Assembly: GCF_037081715.1 (NCBI RefSeq)
Contig: NZ_JAZDDH010000001.1
Location: 1,364,001 to 1,428,000, forward strand
Origin: Halalkalicoccus sp. CG83
GTDB lineage: Archaea > Halobacteriota > Halobacteria > Halobacteriales > Halalkalicoccaceae
Reading direction: 5' to 3'
Length of the DNA: 64,000 bases
Positions 1 through 7,729 of the stretch are shown one piece after another. The notes beneath the pieces are model-generated. The model was not told where the DNA came from. It saw nothing but the letters and a program-made list of their open reading frames with translations, and did no database searches. Numbering within the stretch: position 1 is the first letter of the stretch; each line of letters begins with the position of its first letter. The translations under genes and the position numbers were made by a program.

Positions 1-171
1 ATCGGCTCGATCTACGGCGCGATCGTCGGCGCGCTCGTCATCGGGCTCGCGACCAACGTCTCGCTGGTCTGGATCCCCTCCGACCTGAACCAGATCGCCG
101 CCTTCGGGCTGATGATCCTCGTTCTGATCTTCCGGCCCGACGGGCTGCTCGGGGGGGTGCGTACCGCATGA
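1..171 (+). CDS. livH: Branched-chain amino-acid ABC transporter permease LivH, C-terminal end (partial)
   Basis: The window opens inside a reading frame that runs to a TGA at 169-171. Its last 56 residues contain a hydrophobic helix and end with a phenylalanine-arginine-proline-aspartate-glycine stretch (FRPDGLLGG), the usual C-terminus of LivH/LivM permeases. The stop overlaps the ATG of livM (ATGA at 168-171), so the two permeases are translationally coupled. LivH and LivM together form the membrane channel of the high-affinity branched-chain amino-acid importer. Most of the gene lies to the left of the window. Confidence 0.85.
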   Translation: MGSIYGAIVGALVIGLATNVSLVWIPSDLNQIAAFGLMILVLIFRPDGLLGGVRTA

Positions 172-1493
172 GCGCCGCCGGAGGGGTCGTGAAGCGTCTC
201 CTCGCGACGGGCGACCGCCCGCGATGGCAGGCGGACCTCCTCCTCATCGCGAAGATCGTCCTCGTGATCTACGCCGTCTTCGTCGTCTTCGGACTCGTCC
301 TGGGACTGAGCGTCAACGGCGTCGTCAGCACGCTTCGGCGGGTGACCTACTTCGCCGCGGTGTACGCGCTGGTCACGCTGGCGCTCAACCTCCACTGGGG
401 GTATACGGGACTGTTCAACATCGGCGTCGCCGGCTTCATGGCCGTCGGGGTCTACTCGATGGCGATCCTGACCGCGGCGCCGGACGGCTCGCCCGCGGGG
501 CTCGGCCTCCCGTTGGGTGTCGGGATCGTCGGCGGCATGGTCGCCGCGGCGCTCGTCGGACTGGTCGCGGCGCTCCCGGCGCTTCGCCTGCGCGCGGACT
601 ACTTCGCCATCGTCACACTGGGGTTCTCGGAGATCGTCCGGCTGAGCCTTCTCTCGGCGTCGCTTCGGGAGTTCGAGATCGGCGGGCGCCTCCTCGGCAC
701 CGGCGGCGGCAGCGGCATCAACTTCACCGGCACCCAGTCGGTCGTCGACTGGCTGCTCTACACCGGCGGGAGTCGGCGCGCCGATCCGACGCCCGTGGGC
801 GAGCTGCTGTTCGGCCTGGGCGACCTGCTGGGCATCCAGTCGACCGTCGTCCGAAGCGGGCTCTACACCGTAGTGTTGCTCGTCTGCGTCGTCGGACTCT
901 ACGTGTTGCTCTCGCGGATCGCCTACTCGCCGTTCGGTCGCGTGCTCAAGGCGATCCGTGAGGACGAACTCGCCGCCCGCTCGCTCGGCAAACCGACCAA
1001 CCGCGTCAAGATCAAGGTGTTCATGCTCGGCTGTGCGCTGATGGGGCTCGCGGGCATCCTCTGGCAGGGCGGACGCGGGTTCGTCACCCCCGAGTCGTTC
1101 ATGCCGATTCTCACCTTCTACGTGTTCGTCGCGCTCATCATCGGCGGCTCGGGATCGAACACCGGGAGCGTCATCGGCGGATTCGTCTTCGCCGCCGCGC
1201 TCTGGGAGGGCCCGCCGTTCGTCCAGCGGATCATCCGGGCGAACGCCGACGTCCGCGCGCCGGCGACGATCTACGACGCGGTGATCGAACTCGCCGCGCT
1301 CGATCCCCTCCCGTTGATGGGCTACGTCGTCGGGAACGTCGACCAGCTACGGTTCATGATCGTCGGCCTCGTGTTGATCGTGTTGATGCTCTGGAAGCCC
1401 GACGGTCTGCTGGGCCACCGTACCGAGACCGCCGCGGCGATCGACCTCTCCCGGCCCTCGTCGCCGGCCGACGGAGGTGAGACCGATGAGTGA
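168..1493 (+). CDS. livM: Branched-chain amino-acid ABC transporter permease LivM
   Basis: A 441-residue integral membrane protein, the second permease of a Liv importer. After a hydrophilic N-terminus of about 22 residues it has repeated hydrophobic helices. The conserved LivM signature NLHWGYTGLFNIGVAGF sits near residues 73-90. A later stretch around residues 255-270 (SRIAYSPFGRVLKAIREDE) is the cytoplasmic loop that contacts the ATPases, and the C-terminus again ends in KPDGLLG. It is coupled by an ATGA overlap to livH upstream, and its end overlaps the start of livG by 8 nt. The substrate is inferred from the family; haloarchaeal Liv systems may also carry other amino acids or amides. 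Confidence 0.93.
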   Translation: MSAAGGVVKRLLATGDRPRWQADLLLIAKIVLVIYAVFVVFGLVLGLSVNGVVSTLRRVTYFAAVYALVTLALNLHWGYTGLFNIGVAGFMAVGVYSMAILTAAPDGSPAGLGLPLGVGIVGGMVAAALVGLVAALPALRLRADYFAIVTLGFSEIVRLSLLSASLREFEIGGRLLGTGGGSGINFTGTQSVVDWLLYTGGSRRADPTPVGELLFGLGDLLGIQSTVVRSGLYTVVLLVCVVGLYVLLSRIAYSPFGRVLKAIREDELAARSLGKPTNRVKIKVFMLGCALMGLAGILWQGGRGFVTPESFMPILTFYVFVALIIGGSGSNTGSVIGGFVFAAALWEGPPFVQRIIRANADVRAPATIYDAVIELAALDPLPLMGYVVGNVDQLRFMIVGLVLIVLMLWKPDGLLGHRTETAAAIDLSRPSSPADGGETDE

Positions 1494-2310
1494 GAGCGAG
1501 ACGAGGGACACCGACGGATCGACGACCGCCGCGAGCGAGGGCGGCGTTCACCTGCGCGTCGAGGATCTCCGCAAGCGTTTCGGCGGCATCGTCGCGGTCG
1601 ACGGGGCGAGCTTCGACGTCGAGCGCGGGTCGATCACGGGCCTGATCGGCCCGAACGGCGCCGGTAAGTCGACGACGTTCAACTGTATCACGGGCGTCCA
1701 CACGCCCGACTCCGGGCGGGTGACGTTCGACGGCGAGGAGATCTCCGGGCTCGGTCCCGCACGGATCGCGAACCGGGGACTGGTCCGGACGTTCCAGATC
1801 GCCCGCGGGCTCCCCGAGATGACCGTCCTCGAGAACATGATGCTCGCGCCGAAGGACCAGATCGGCGAGTCGATCCTGCGGTCGGTGATGCCCGGCACCC
1901 GAAGGCGGGTGGTCGACCAGGAGACCGAGCTCAGAGAGCGCGTCTGGGAGACGCTCGAACTGTTCGAGCTCGATCACCTGGCGGAGGAGTACGCGGGCAA
2001 CCTCTCGGGCGGCCAGCGAAAACTCCTCGAACTCGCGCGGGCGCTACTCACCGACCCCGAGATGCTGCTGCTCGACGAGCCGATGGCGGGGGTGAATCCG
2101 TCGCTCGAACGTACCCTGCTCGAACACGTCCACGCCCTGCGCGAACGGGGATACACCTTTCTCATCGTCGAACACGACATGGACGTCATCATGGAGAACT
2201 GCGACCGCGTGATCGTGATGCACCAGGGCAAGGTGCTCGCCGAGGGCGCCCCCGAGGTGATCCGCGAGAACGAGCGGGTGATCGACGCGTACCTCGGGGA
2301 GGCGATCTGA
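1486..2310 (+). CDS. livG: Branched-chain amino-acid ABC transporter ATPase LivG
   Basis: A 274-residue ABC ATPase. Walker A (GPNGAGKST) is at residues 55-63, the signature LSGGQ at 173-177 and Walker B (LLLDEP) at 194-199. The region after the signature (MAGVNPSLERTLLEHV) and the C-terminal HQGKVLAEGAPEVI stretch are typical of LivG. I chose the ATG at 1486 instead of the in-frame GTG at 1477. A strong ribosome site (ggaggtga, 1473-1480) lies 5 nt before the ATG, while the GTG is itself part of that site. The gene overlaps the livM stop and runs directly into livF. Confidence 0.93.
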   Translation: MSESETRDTDGSTTAASEGGVHLRVEDLRKRFGGIVAVDGASFDVERGSITGLIGPNGAGKSTTFNCITGVHTPDSGRVTFDGEEISGLGPARIANRGLVRTFQIARGLPEMTVLENMMLAPKDQIGESILRSVMPGTRRRVVDQETELRERVWETLELFELDHLAEEYAGNLSGGQRKLLELARALLTDPEMLLLDEPMAGVNPSLERTLLEHVHALRERGYTFLIVEHDMDVIMENCDRVIVMHQGKVLAEGAPEVIRENERVIDAYLGEAI

Positions 2311-3014
2311 TGGCGCTACTCGACGTCGAGTCCCTCGACGCGGGCTACGGCGACCTCCAGATCCTGGAGGACGTCGACCTCGAGGTGGCGAAGGGCGAGT
2401 ACGTGGCCATCGTCGGCCCCAACGGCGCGGGCAAGTCGACGGTCATGAAGTCCGTCTTCGGGCTGACGACGTACATGGGCGGGTCGATCCGCTTCGCGGA
2501 CGAGGAGATCAGCGGTCTCCGACCCGAGGAGATCATCACGCGGGGCGTCGGCTACGTCCCTCAGAACGAGAACGTCTTCCCCTCACTGACGGTCAAGGAG
2601 AACCTCGAGATGGGTGCTTACATCCTCGAGGACGTGCCGCAGGAGCGTCTGCGCGCCGTCTACGATCGGTTTCCGATCCTCAAGGAACGACGCACACAGA
2701 AGGCGGGGACGATGAGCGGCGGCCAACAGCAGATGCTCGCGATGGGCCGGGCGCTGATGCTCGATCCCGATCTGCTCCTGCTGGACGAGCCGAGCGCGGG
2801 GCTCGCGCCGGATCTCGTCGCCGACACCTTCGACCGCGTCGACGAGATCAACGCCGACGGGACCGCGGTGCTGATCGTCGAACAGAACGCGAAGGAGGCG
2901 CTGAGACGCTGTGATCGCGGCTACGTGCTCGTCCAGGGTCGGAACCGGTACGAGGACGACGGCGAGGCGCTGCTCGCGAACGAACAGGTCAGACGGGACT
3001 TCCTCGGCGGGTAG
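2310..3014 (+). CDS. livF: Branched-chain amino-acid ABC transporter ATPase LivF
   Basis: The second ATPase of the Liv importer, 234 residues, the usual LivF length. Walker A (GPNGAGKST) is at residues 36-44, the signature MSGGQQQ at 135-141 and Walker B with the LivF-typical LLLLDEPSAGLAP at about 155-167. The start ATG shares one base with the livG stop (TGATG at 2308-2312), so translation is coupled. It is the last gene of the plus-strand operon. Its stop lies only about 12 nt from the stop of the binding-protein gene on the other strand. Confidence 0.93.
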   Translation: MALLDVESLDAGYGDLQILEDVDLEVAKGEYVAIVGPNGAGKSTVMKSVFGLTTYMGGSIRFADEEISGLRPEEIITRGVGYVPQNENVFPSLTVKENLEMGAYILEDVPQERLRAVYDRFPILKERRTQKAGTMSGGQQQMLAMGRALMLDPDLLLLDEPSAGLAPDLVADTFDRVDEINADGTAVLIVEQNAKEALRRCDRGYVLVQGRNRYEDDGEALLANEQVRRDFLGG

Positions 3015-3026
3015 GACGGGCCGGGA

Positions 3027-4307
3027 TCAGCCCTCGGCCTCGAACTCGACCGTGTCGGTCGTCTCGATGCCCTCCTCGGAGAACTCGAAGATCTCGTAGG
3101 TGACCGCCTGCATGTCGCCGTTGTCGTCGAAGTCGACGGCGCTCGAGGCCCCCTGGTAGTTGACCTCCTCGCCGTCGGCGACCATTCCCATGGCCTCGCC
3201 GAGGTTGCTCGGACCGACCTCCTCGCCCTCGGGGTTCGCAACCGTACGGAGGTTGTCGCGGATCGCCGTCCCGTCGTTCTCGCCGGCGGCGACGTTCGCC
3301 AGCAGGAGCACCGCGGTGGCGTCGTACGCCTGTGCAGTGAACACGCCCGGCGCGCTGCCGTACTCCTCCTCGAAGAGGTTCGCGAAGTGATCCTGATCGG
3401 GTCCGGCCGCGAGCGGCGCCGTGCCGACGACGTTCTCCATCGGGTTGTCGACGTTGCCGGGCAGCGACGGCTCGCGCAGGCCGTCGGTCACCATGATCGT
3501 CTCTTCGCCGTCGAAGTCGGCGTAGTAGTCCCGGAAGATCTGCTCGCCGCTGGCCGGGTAGCCGATCACGATCATCCCGTCCGGATCGTCGCCGAGCGCG
3601 TCCTGTAGCAGCGACGTGTAGGAGGGCTGTTCGGCCTCGAAGGCGACCTCGGCCGTCACCGAGCCGCCGAGCTCCTCGAACGCGCTCACGAACGACTCCG
3701 AGAGCTGCTGGCCGTAGTCGTTGTTCAGGTGGAACGTCGCGGCGCTCGAGAAGTCGAAGTCCTCGGCGCCGACCTGCGCCATTACCTCGCCTTGGAGCGC
3801 GTCGCTCGGGGCCGTCCGGAAGAGGAAGTCGTCGTCGTCCATCTCGGTGATCTCCGGCGCGGTGCTCGCGGGGGAGCACATCACGACGCCGTTCGGCACC
3901 GCGACCTGCTGGGCGACCGGAATCGTGACGCTCGAGGCGGCGGCGCCGGTTATCGCGGGATAGCCGCCGTCGGCGAGCGCCTGCGCGGCGCTGAGGCCGG
4001 CCTCGGGATCCGTCTGCGAGTCCTCCTCCTGGAGATCGATGGTGAACGACACGTCGCTGTCCTCGAGCTGCGTGGCCGGCAGGACGGCGGCGTCCCGGAT
4101 CGGGCCGCCGAGATCGCCCAGATCGCCCGTTGTCGGCTGCAACACCCCGATCATCAGCTCTCGACCGTCGCCGGAGCCGTCACCGGAGCCGTTGTCGCTC
4201 GAGCCGCCGTTCGAGCCGCCGTCGCCGCCGAGACAGCCCGCCAGTCCGGCGACCCCCGCGACGCCGACGCTCTTGAGAACGGTTCGTCGATTGGTATGGG
4301 AGACCAT
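3027..4307 (-). CDS. Liv-type ABC transporter substrate-binding lipoprotein
   Basis: Periplasmic-type binding protein fold I (Peripla_BP_6/LivJ family), 426 residues. The N-terminus has a twin-arginine motif (NRRTVLK, residues 6-12) and a lipobox ending in Cys25 (GLAGC), so it is probably Tat-exported and lipid-anchored. An acidic Gly/Ser/Asp linker follows (residues 28-45). The mature part begins with LMIGVLQPTTGDLGDLGGP, the usual first strand of Liv binding proteins. I prefer the ATG at 4307 over that at 4316 because the box A TATAAATAT (4330-4338) lies about 27 nt upstream of 4307, giving a leaderless transcript. It faces livF tail to tail and is presumably the receptor for LivHMGF, although it is transcribed separately. 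Confidence 0.9.
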   Translation of the reverse strand: MVSHTNRRTVLKSVGVAGVAGLAGCLGGDGGSNGGSSDNGSGDGSGDGRELMIGVLQPTTGDLGDLGGPIRDAAVLPATQLEDSDVSFTIDLQEEDSQTDPEAGLSAAQALADGGYPAITGAAASSVTIPVAQQVAVPNGVVMCSPASTAPEITEMDDDDFLFRTAPSDALQGEVMAQVGAEDFDFSSAATFHLNNDYGQQLSESFVSAFEELGGSVTAEVAFEAEQPSYTSLLQDALGDDPDGMIVIGYPASGEQIFRDYYADFDGEETIMVTDGLREPSLPGNVDNPMENVVGTAPLAAGPDQDHFANLFEEEYGSAPGVFTAQAYDATAVLLLANVAAGENDGTAIRDNLRTVANPEGEEVGPSNLGEAMGMVADGEEVNYQGASSAVDFDDNGDMQAVTYEIFEFSEEGIETTDTVEFEAEG

Positions 4308-4329
4308 ATCGGTCATAACTCTCCGCTCG

Positions 4330-4338
4330 ATATAAATA
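4330..4338 (-). promoter_or_regulatory. Box A (TATA) of the Liv binding-protein gene
   Basis: TATAAATAT read on the plus strand (ATATTTATA on the minus strand) lies in an AT-rich block that stands out from the GC-rich surroundings. Its centre is about 27 nt before the ATG at 4307, the archaeal box A to start distance for leaderless mRNA. The opposite-facing symporter gene has its own TTTATT element at 4445-4450. Confidence 0.55.
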
Positions 4339-4475
4339 TTACCTGAAATAAATCAATTATCACATCCGTATTGGAACGTCGAGAGCGGCGAACGATCGGC
4401 GATCCCACCGCGTGTCACGCCATGCGGTTCCAAGCATCGATGCGTTTATTGGGGCGGTTACAGCAGTTCGTAGAC

Positions 4476-5822
4476 ATGCCACAGCGAGAACAGTGGGCCA
4501 CGCGTATCGGCTTCATCCTGGCGGCGGTGGGGAGCGCGGTCGGGCTAGGGAACATCTGGCGCTTTCCCTTCCAGGTGGGACAGGAGGGTGGAGCGGCGTT
4601 CCTCGTCGTCTATCTCCTGTTCGTTCTCGTGATCGGACTGCCCGCGATACTGGTCGAGTTCGTCATCGGTCGTCGGGCCGAGCGAAACCCGATCACCGCG
4701 TTCGAACGCCTCGGCTACGGACCCTGGAAGGTCGTCGGGGCGATCGGCGTGATGACCGGCTTCGTCATCCTGTCGTTCTACACGGTCGTCGCCGGCTGGG
4801 TGACCCGGTACTTCTTCGCGAGCTTCACCGGGTCGTACTTCGCCGATCCGGAGGCGTACTTCCTCGGAATCGCCTCCGGTCTCGACACGGTCGCGTTCCA
4901 CCTGCTGTTCGTGCTCCTCACGGCAGCGATCATCATCGGCGGCGTCCAGCGAGGGATCGAGCTGGCGGTGAAGGTGATGGTACCGGCGATCATCGTGCTG
5001 TTCCTGCTGCTCATCGCCTACGCGTTCACCCTCGAGGGGGCGGCGCAGGGGTACGCCTACTACCTCTCGCCCGAACCGGGGGCGATCGCGGAGAACTGGC
5101 GCTCCATCCTGCCGGCTGCGGCCGGACAGGCGCTGTTTACGCTCTCGCTCGGGATGGGCGTGATGATCACCTACGCGTCGTATCTCGGCGAGGACCGGAA
5201 CATGGGAGGGGATAGCGCATGGATCGTCGCCCTCGATACGGGGATCGCGATCATGGCCGGGTTGATCATCTTCCCCGTGCTGTTCACTATCGGCGCCGAA
5301 CCCGGCGAAGGCGGCGCCGGCGAGCTGTTCATCGGCGTCGGCGGCGCGATCGCGAACCTGCCGTTCAACCAGGTCGTCGGCGCGCTGTTCTTCGGAACGG
5401 TCGCCATCGCCGCGCTGTCGAGCGCGATCAGCATCATGGAGGTCATCGTCTCGTATCTGATCGACGGCTTCGAGATGGAGCGGACGAGCGCCACCGGGAT
5501 CGTCGCCGCCGCGATCTTCCTGCTTGGCGTGCCGACGGCGCTCGACCTCGCGGTCCTGGAGATCTACGACACGATCACGGCCGAACTGCTCCTGCCGCTC
5601 GGCATGTTCTTCCTGGTGCTGTTCACCGGCTGGTTCTACGATGAGGCACTCGACGAGATCAGCCGAGGGACCGCACGCGGCGCCGGCGGAACGCTGCCGA
5701 CGTTCTGGCTCTGGCACGTCCGTACGATTCTGCTGGTCCTCATCGGGATCATCCTCGTGGTCAGCATCCAGGGGCTCCCCGGGACGCTCGTAGAGATGGC
5801 CGGCCAGGTCGAACTCGTCTGA
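4476..5822 (+). CDS. Sodium-dependent neurotransmitter-symporter (NSS/SNF) family transporter
   Basis: An integral membrane secondary transporter of 448 residues with about 11-12 hydrophobic helices. The NSS signature of helix 1 (GSAVGLGNIWRFP, residues 19-31) holds the Na+ and substrate contacts, and residues 34-40 (VGQEGGA) continue the family pattern. Prokaryotic NSS proteins (for example LeuT and MhsT) couple Na+ entry to amino-acid uptake; the substrate here cannot be read from sequence. The open frame extends upstream to 4371, but I start at the ATG at 4476. Family N-termini begin with this REQWATRIGF stretch, and a TTTATT box lies 26-31 nt upstream. Confidence 0.9.
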   Translation: MPQREQWATRIGFILAAVGSAVGLGNIWRFPFQVGQEGGAAFLVVYLLFVLVIGLPAILVEFVIGRRAERNPITAFERLGYGPWKVVGAIGVMTGFVILSFYTVVAGWVTRYFFASFTGSYFADPEAYFLGIASGLDTVAFHLLFVLLTAAIIIGGVQRGIELAVKVMVPAIIVLFLLLIAYAFTLEGAAQGYAYYLSPEPGAIAENWRSILPAAAGQALFTLSLGMGVMITYASYLGEDRNMGGDSAWIVALDTGIAIMAGLIIFPVLFTIGAEPGEGGAGELFIGVGGAIANLPFNQVVGALFFGTVAIAALSSAISIMEVIVSYLIDGFEMERTSATGIVAAAIFLLGVPTALDLAVLEIYDTITAELLLPLGMFFLVLFTGWFYDEALDEISRGTARGAGGTLPTFWLWHVRTILLVLIGIILVVSIQGLPGTLVEMAGQVELV

Positions 5823-5861
5823 CATCCGCTCCGCCGGTGCCGTCGCTCTGGCGGTGCGGAA

Positions 5862-5869
5862 CCCTTTTG
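5862..5869 (+). promoter_or_regulatory. Box A ahead of the pcc operon
   Basis: The stretch CCTTTTGA has the T-rich form of haloarchaeal box A elements. A start site about 25-28 nt downstream would fall near 5892, at the ATG of the short upstream frame at 5894 and ahead of the pccB GTG at 5914. The pcc mRNA would then have a short leader instead of being leaderless for pccB. Confidence 0.45.
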
Positions 5870-5893
5870 ACGACGTCCGTAATGGAAGTGCAT

Positions 5894-5926
5894 ATGCTGA
5901 ATCGTGAGGGACGGTGGTCACCGTGA
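5894..5926 (+). CDS. Possible 10-codon leader ORF overlapping the pccB start
   Basis: ATG at 5894 opens a 10-residue frame ([10 protein letters not shown]) ending in TGA at 5924-5926, ten bases inside pccB and in another frame. An in-frame ATG at 5882 would give 14 residues. The predicted transcription start coincides with the ATG at 5894, so this frame could be read from a leaderless mRNA and influence pccB initiation. It may equally be chance; there is no coding-bias evidence at this length. Confidence 0.25.
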   Translation: MLNREGRWSP

Positions 5927-7470
5927 CCGGCGACGACATAGAGGAGCTACGTGAACTGAAGGCGGAGGCGGAGCTCGGCGGTGGGGAGGAGCGAATCGAG
6001 TCCCAGCACGAGAAGGGGAAGATGACCGCACGCGAGCGGATCGACTACTTCCTCGACGACGACACCTTCCACGAGTTCGACCAGCTTCGCACTCACCGAA
6101 ACCACAACTTCGGGATGGAGGAGCGAAAGATCCTCGGCGACGGCGTCGTGACGGGCTACGGCGAGGTCAACGGGCGAAAGACGTTCGTCTTCGCCCACGA
6201 CTTCACCGTCTTCGGCGGCTCGCTCGGGGAGGTGTTCGCCGAGAAGATCTGCAAGGTGATGGACACCGCGATAGAGGTCGGGGCGCCGATCGTCGGGCTC
6301 AACGACTCGGCAGGCGCGCGGATCCAGGAAGGGGTCGTCTCGCTCGCGGGCTTCACCGAGATCTTCCATAGAAATCAAAAAGCCAGCGGCGTCATCCCGC
6401 AGATCTCGGGGATCATGGGGCCGTGTGCCGGCGGGGCGGTCTACTCGCCCTCGATCACCGACTTCATCTTCATGGTGAAGGACACGAGCCACATGTACAT
6501 CACCGGCCCCGGGGTGATCGAGACGGTCACCGGCGAGAAGGTCACCCAGGAGGAACTCGGCGGGGCGCGTACCCACGCCCAGGACACCGGCGTCGCACAG
6601 TTCGCCGCCGAGTCGGAGAAGGCGGCGCTCGACGACATCAAGCGGCTGCTGTCGTATCTCCCCCAGAACAACGTCGAGGACCCCCCACGGGTCGAGCCGT
6701 GGGACGACCCCGAGCGCCGCGACGAGTCGCTCAACGACGTGGTTCCCGAGAGCCCGCAGAAGCCCTACGACATGGTCGAGGTGATCGACGGGATCACCGA
6801 CGAGGGCGCCTTCTTCGAGGTCGCCCCCGAGTTCGCGAAGAACATCGTCGTCGGCTTCTCGCGGCTCGACGGCCACTCCGTCGGGGTGGTCGCGAACCAG
6901 CCACGCGCCAACGCCGGGACGCTCACCGTCGACTCGAGCATGAAAGCATCGCGGTTCGTCCGCTTCTGTGACGCGTTCAACATTCCCATCCTGACGTTCG
7001 TCGACGTGCCCGGCTACATGCCCGGCACGGACCAGGAGCACCGCGGCATCATCCGCCACGGCGCGAAGCTGCTCTACGCCTACTCGGAGGCGACGGTGCC
7101 CTTGTTGACCGTCATTACGCGAAAGGCCTACGGCGGTGCCTACTGTGTGATGGCCTCGAAACACCTGGGGGCCGACGTCAACTACGCCTGGCCCACCAGC
7201 GAGATCGCCGTCATGGGCCCGGAGGGCGCCGTGAACATCCTCTACCGAAAGGAGCTCGAGGCCGCGGAGGACACCGATGCGCGCCGCCAGGAGCTCATCG
7301 ACGAGTACCGCGAGGAGTTCGCGAACCCGTATACGGTCGCGGATCGCGGGTTCGTCGACGACGTGATCGAACCGTCCGACACCCGTCCGCGGCTGATCGA
7401 CGACCTCGAGATGCTGCGCTCGAAGCGCGAGTCCCAGCCGGAGAAGAAACATGGAAACATCCCGCTTTGA
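5914..7470 (+). CDS. pccB: Propionyl-CoA (acyl-CoA) carboxylase carboxyltransferase (beta) subunit
   Basis: A 518-residue carboxyltransferase that moves the carboxyl group from biotin to propionyl-CoA (or acetyl-CoA), giving methylmalonyl-CoA (or malonyl-CoA). The N-terminal half holds the acyl-CoA site ([12 protein letters not shown] near residues 129-140, then [12 protein letters not shown]). The C-terminal half has the biotin-side motifs [13 protein letters not shown] and the oxyanion stretch [14 protein letters not shown] at 5914 is preceded by gtgaggg (5904-5910), a usable ribosome site. The gene overlaps pccX by 20 nt and is followed by pccA and birA. Propionyl-CoA preference is inferred from the family and the pccX neighbour. 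Confidence 0.92.
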   Translation: MVTVTGDDIEELRELKAEAELGGGEERIESQHEKGKMTARERIDYFLDDDTFHEFDQLRTHRNHNFGMEERKILGDGVVTGYGEVNGRKTFVFAHDFTVFGGSLGEVFAEKICKVMDTAIEVGAPIVGLNDSAGARIQEGVVSLAGFTEIFHRNQKASGVIPQISGIMGPCAGGAVYSPSITDFIFMVKDTSHMYITGPGVIETVTGEKVTQEELGGARTHAQDTGVAQFAAESEKAALDDIKRLLSYLPQNNVEDPPRVEPWDDPERRDESLNDVVPESPQKPYDMVEVIDGITDEGAFFEVAPEFAKNIVVGFSRLDGHSVGVVANQPRANAGTLTVDSSMKASRFVRFCDAFNIPILTFVDVPGYMPGTDQEHRGIIRHGAKLLYAYSEATVPLLTVITRKAYGGAYCVMASKHLGADVNYAWPTSEIAVMGPEGAVNILYRKELEAAEDTDARRQELIDEYREEFANPYTVADRGFVDDVIEPSDTRPRLIDDLEMLRSKRESQPEKKHGNIPL

Positions 7471-7708
7471 TCTCGACGTCCCGGAGAGCGCGAGCGACGA
7501 AGAGGCCGCCGCGATCGCCGCGGCCGTCGGCTCACACCTTCGGGCACAGGAGGCGCTGGCGGCCGCGGGCGAGGAGCCGTCCTGGGAGGACGAGCGCTGG
7601 TCGTTCGCCGGCCGGATCAAGGCGACCCAGGGCCGCAGCGTGCGCGTCCCCGTTGGGACACCCACCGACGCCTGGACGGCGGCGGGGCGAACCGACAGAA
7701 TGAGGTAA
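7451..7708 (+). CDS. pccX: Small third subunit of acyl-CoA carboxylase (PccX-like)
   Basis: An 85-residue acidic protein between the two large carboxylase subunits. It starts inside pccB (20-nt overlap) and ends 21 nt before pccA. Residues 12-45 form a charged Ala-rich helix, and residues 46-80 ([21 protein letters not shown] onward) form a more conserved C-terminal part. In Haloferax mediterranei a small protein at this place, PccX, is needed for propionyl-CoA carboxylase activity; actinobacterial carboxylases carry an analogous epsilon subunit. The assignment rests on position, size and the C-terminal W-F-x-G-R pattern. Confidence 0.75.
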   Translation: METSRFDLDVPESASDEEAAAIAAAVGSHLRAQEALAAAGEEPSWEDERWSFAGRIKATQGRSVRVPVGTPTDAWTAAGRTDRMR

Positions 7709-7729
7709 TCAACCCGGAGATAGTCAACA

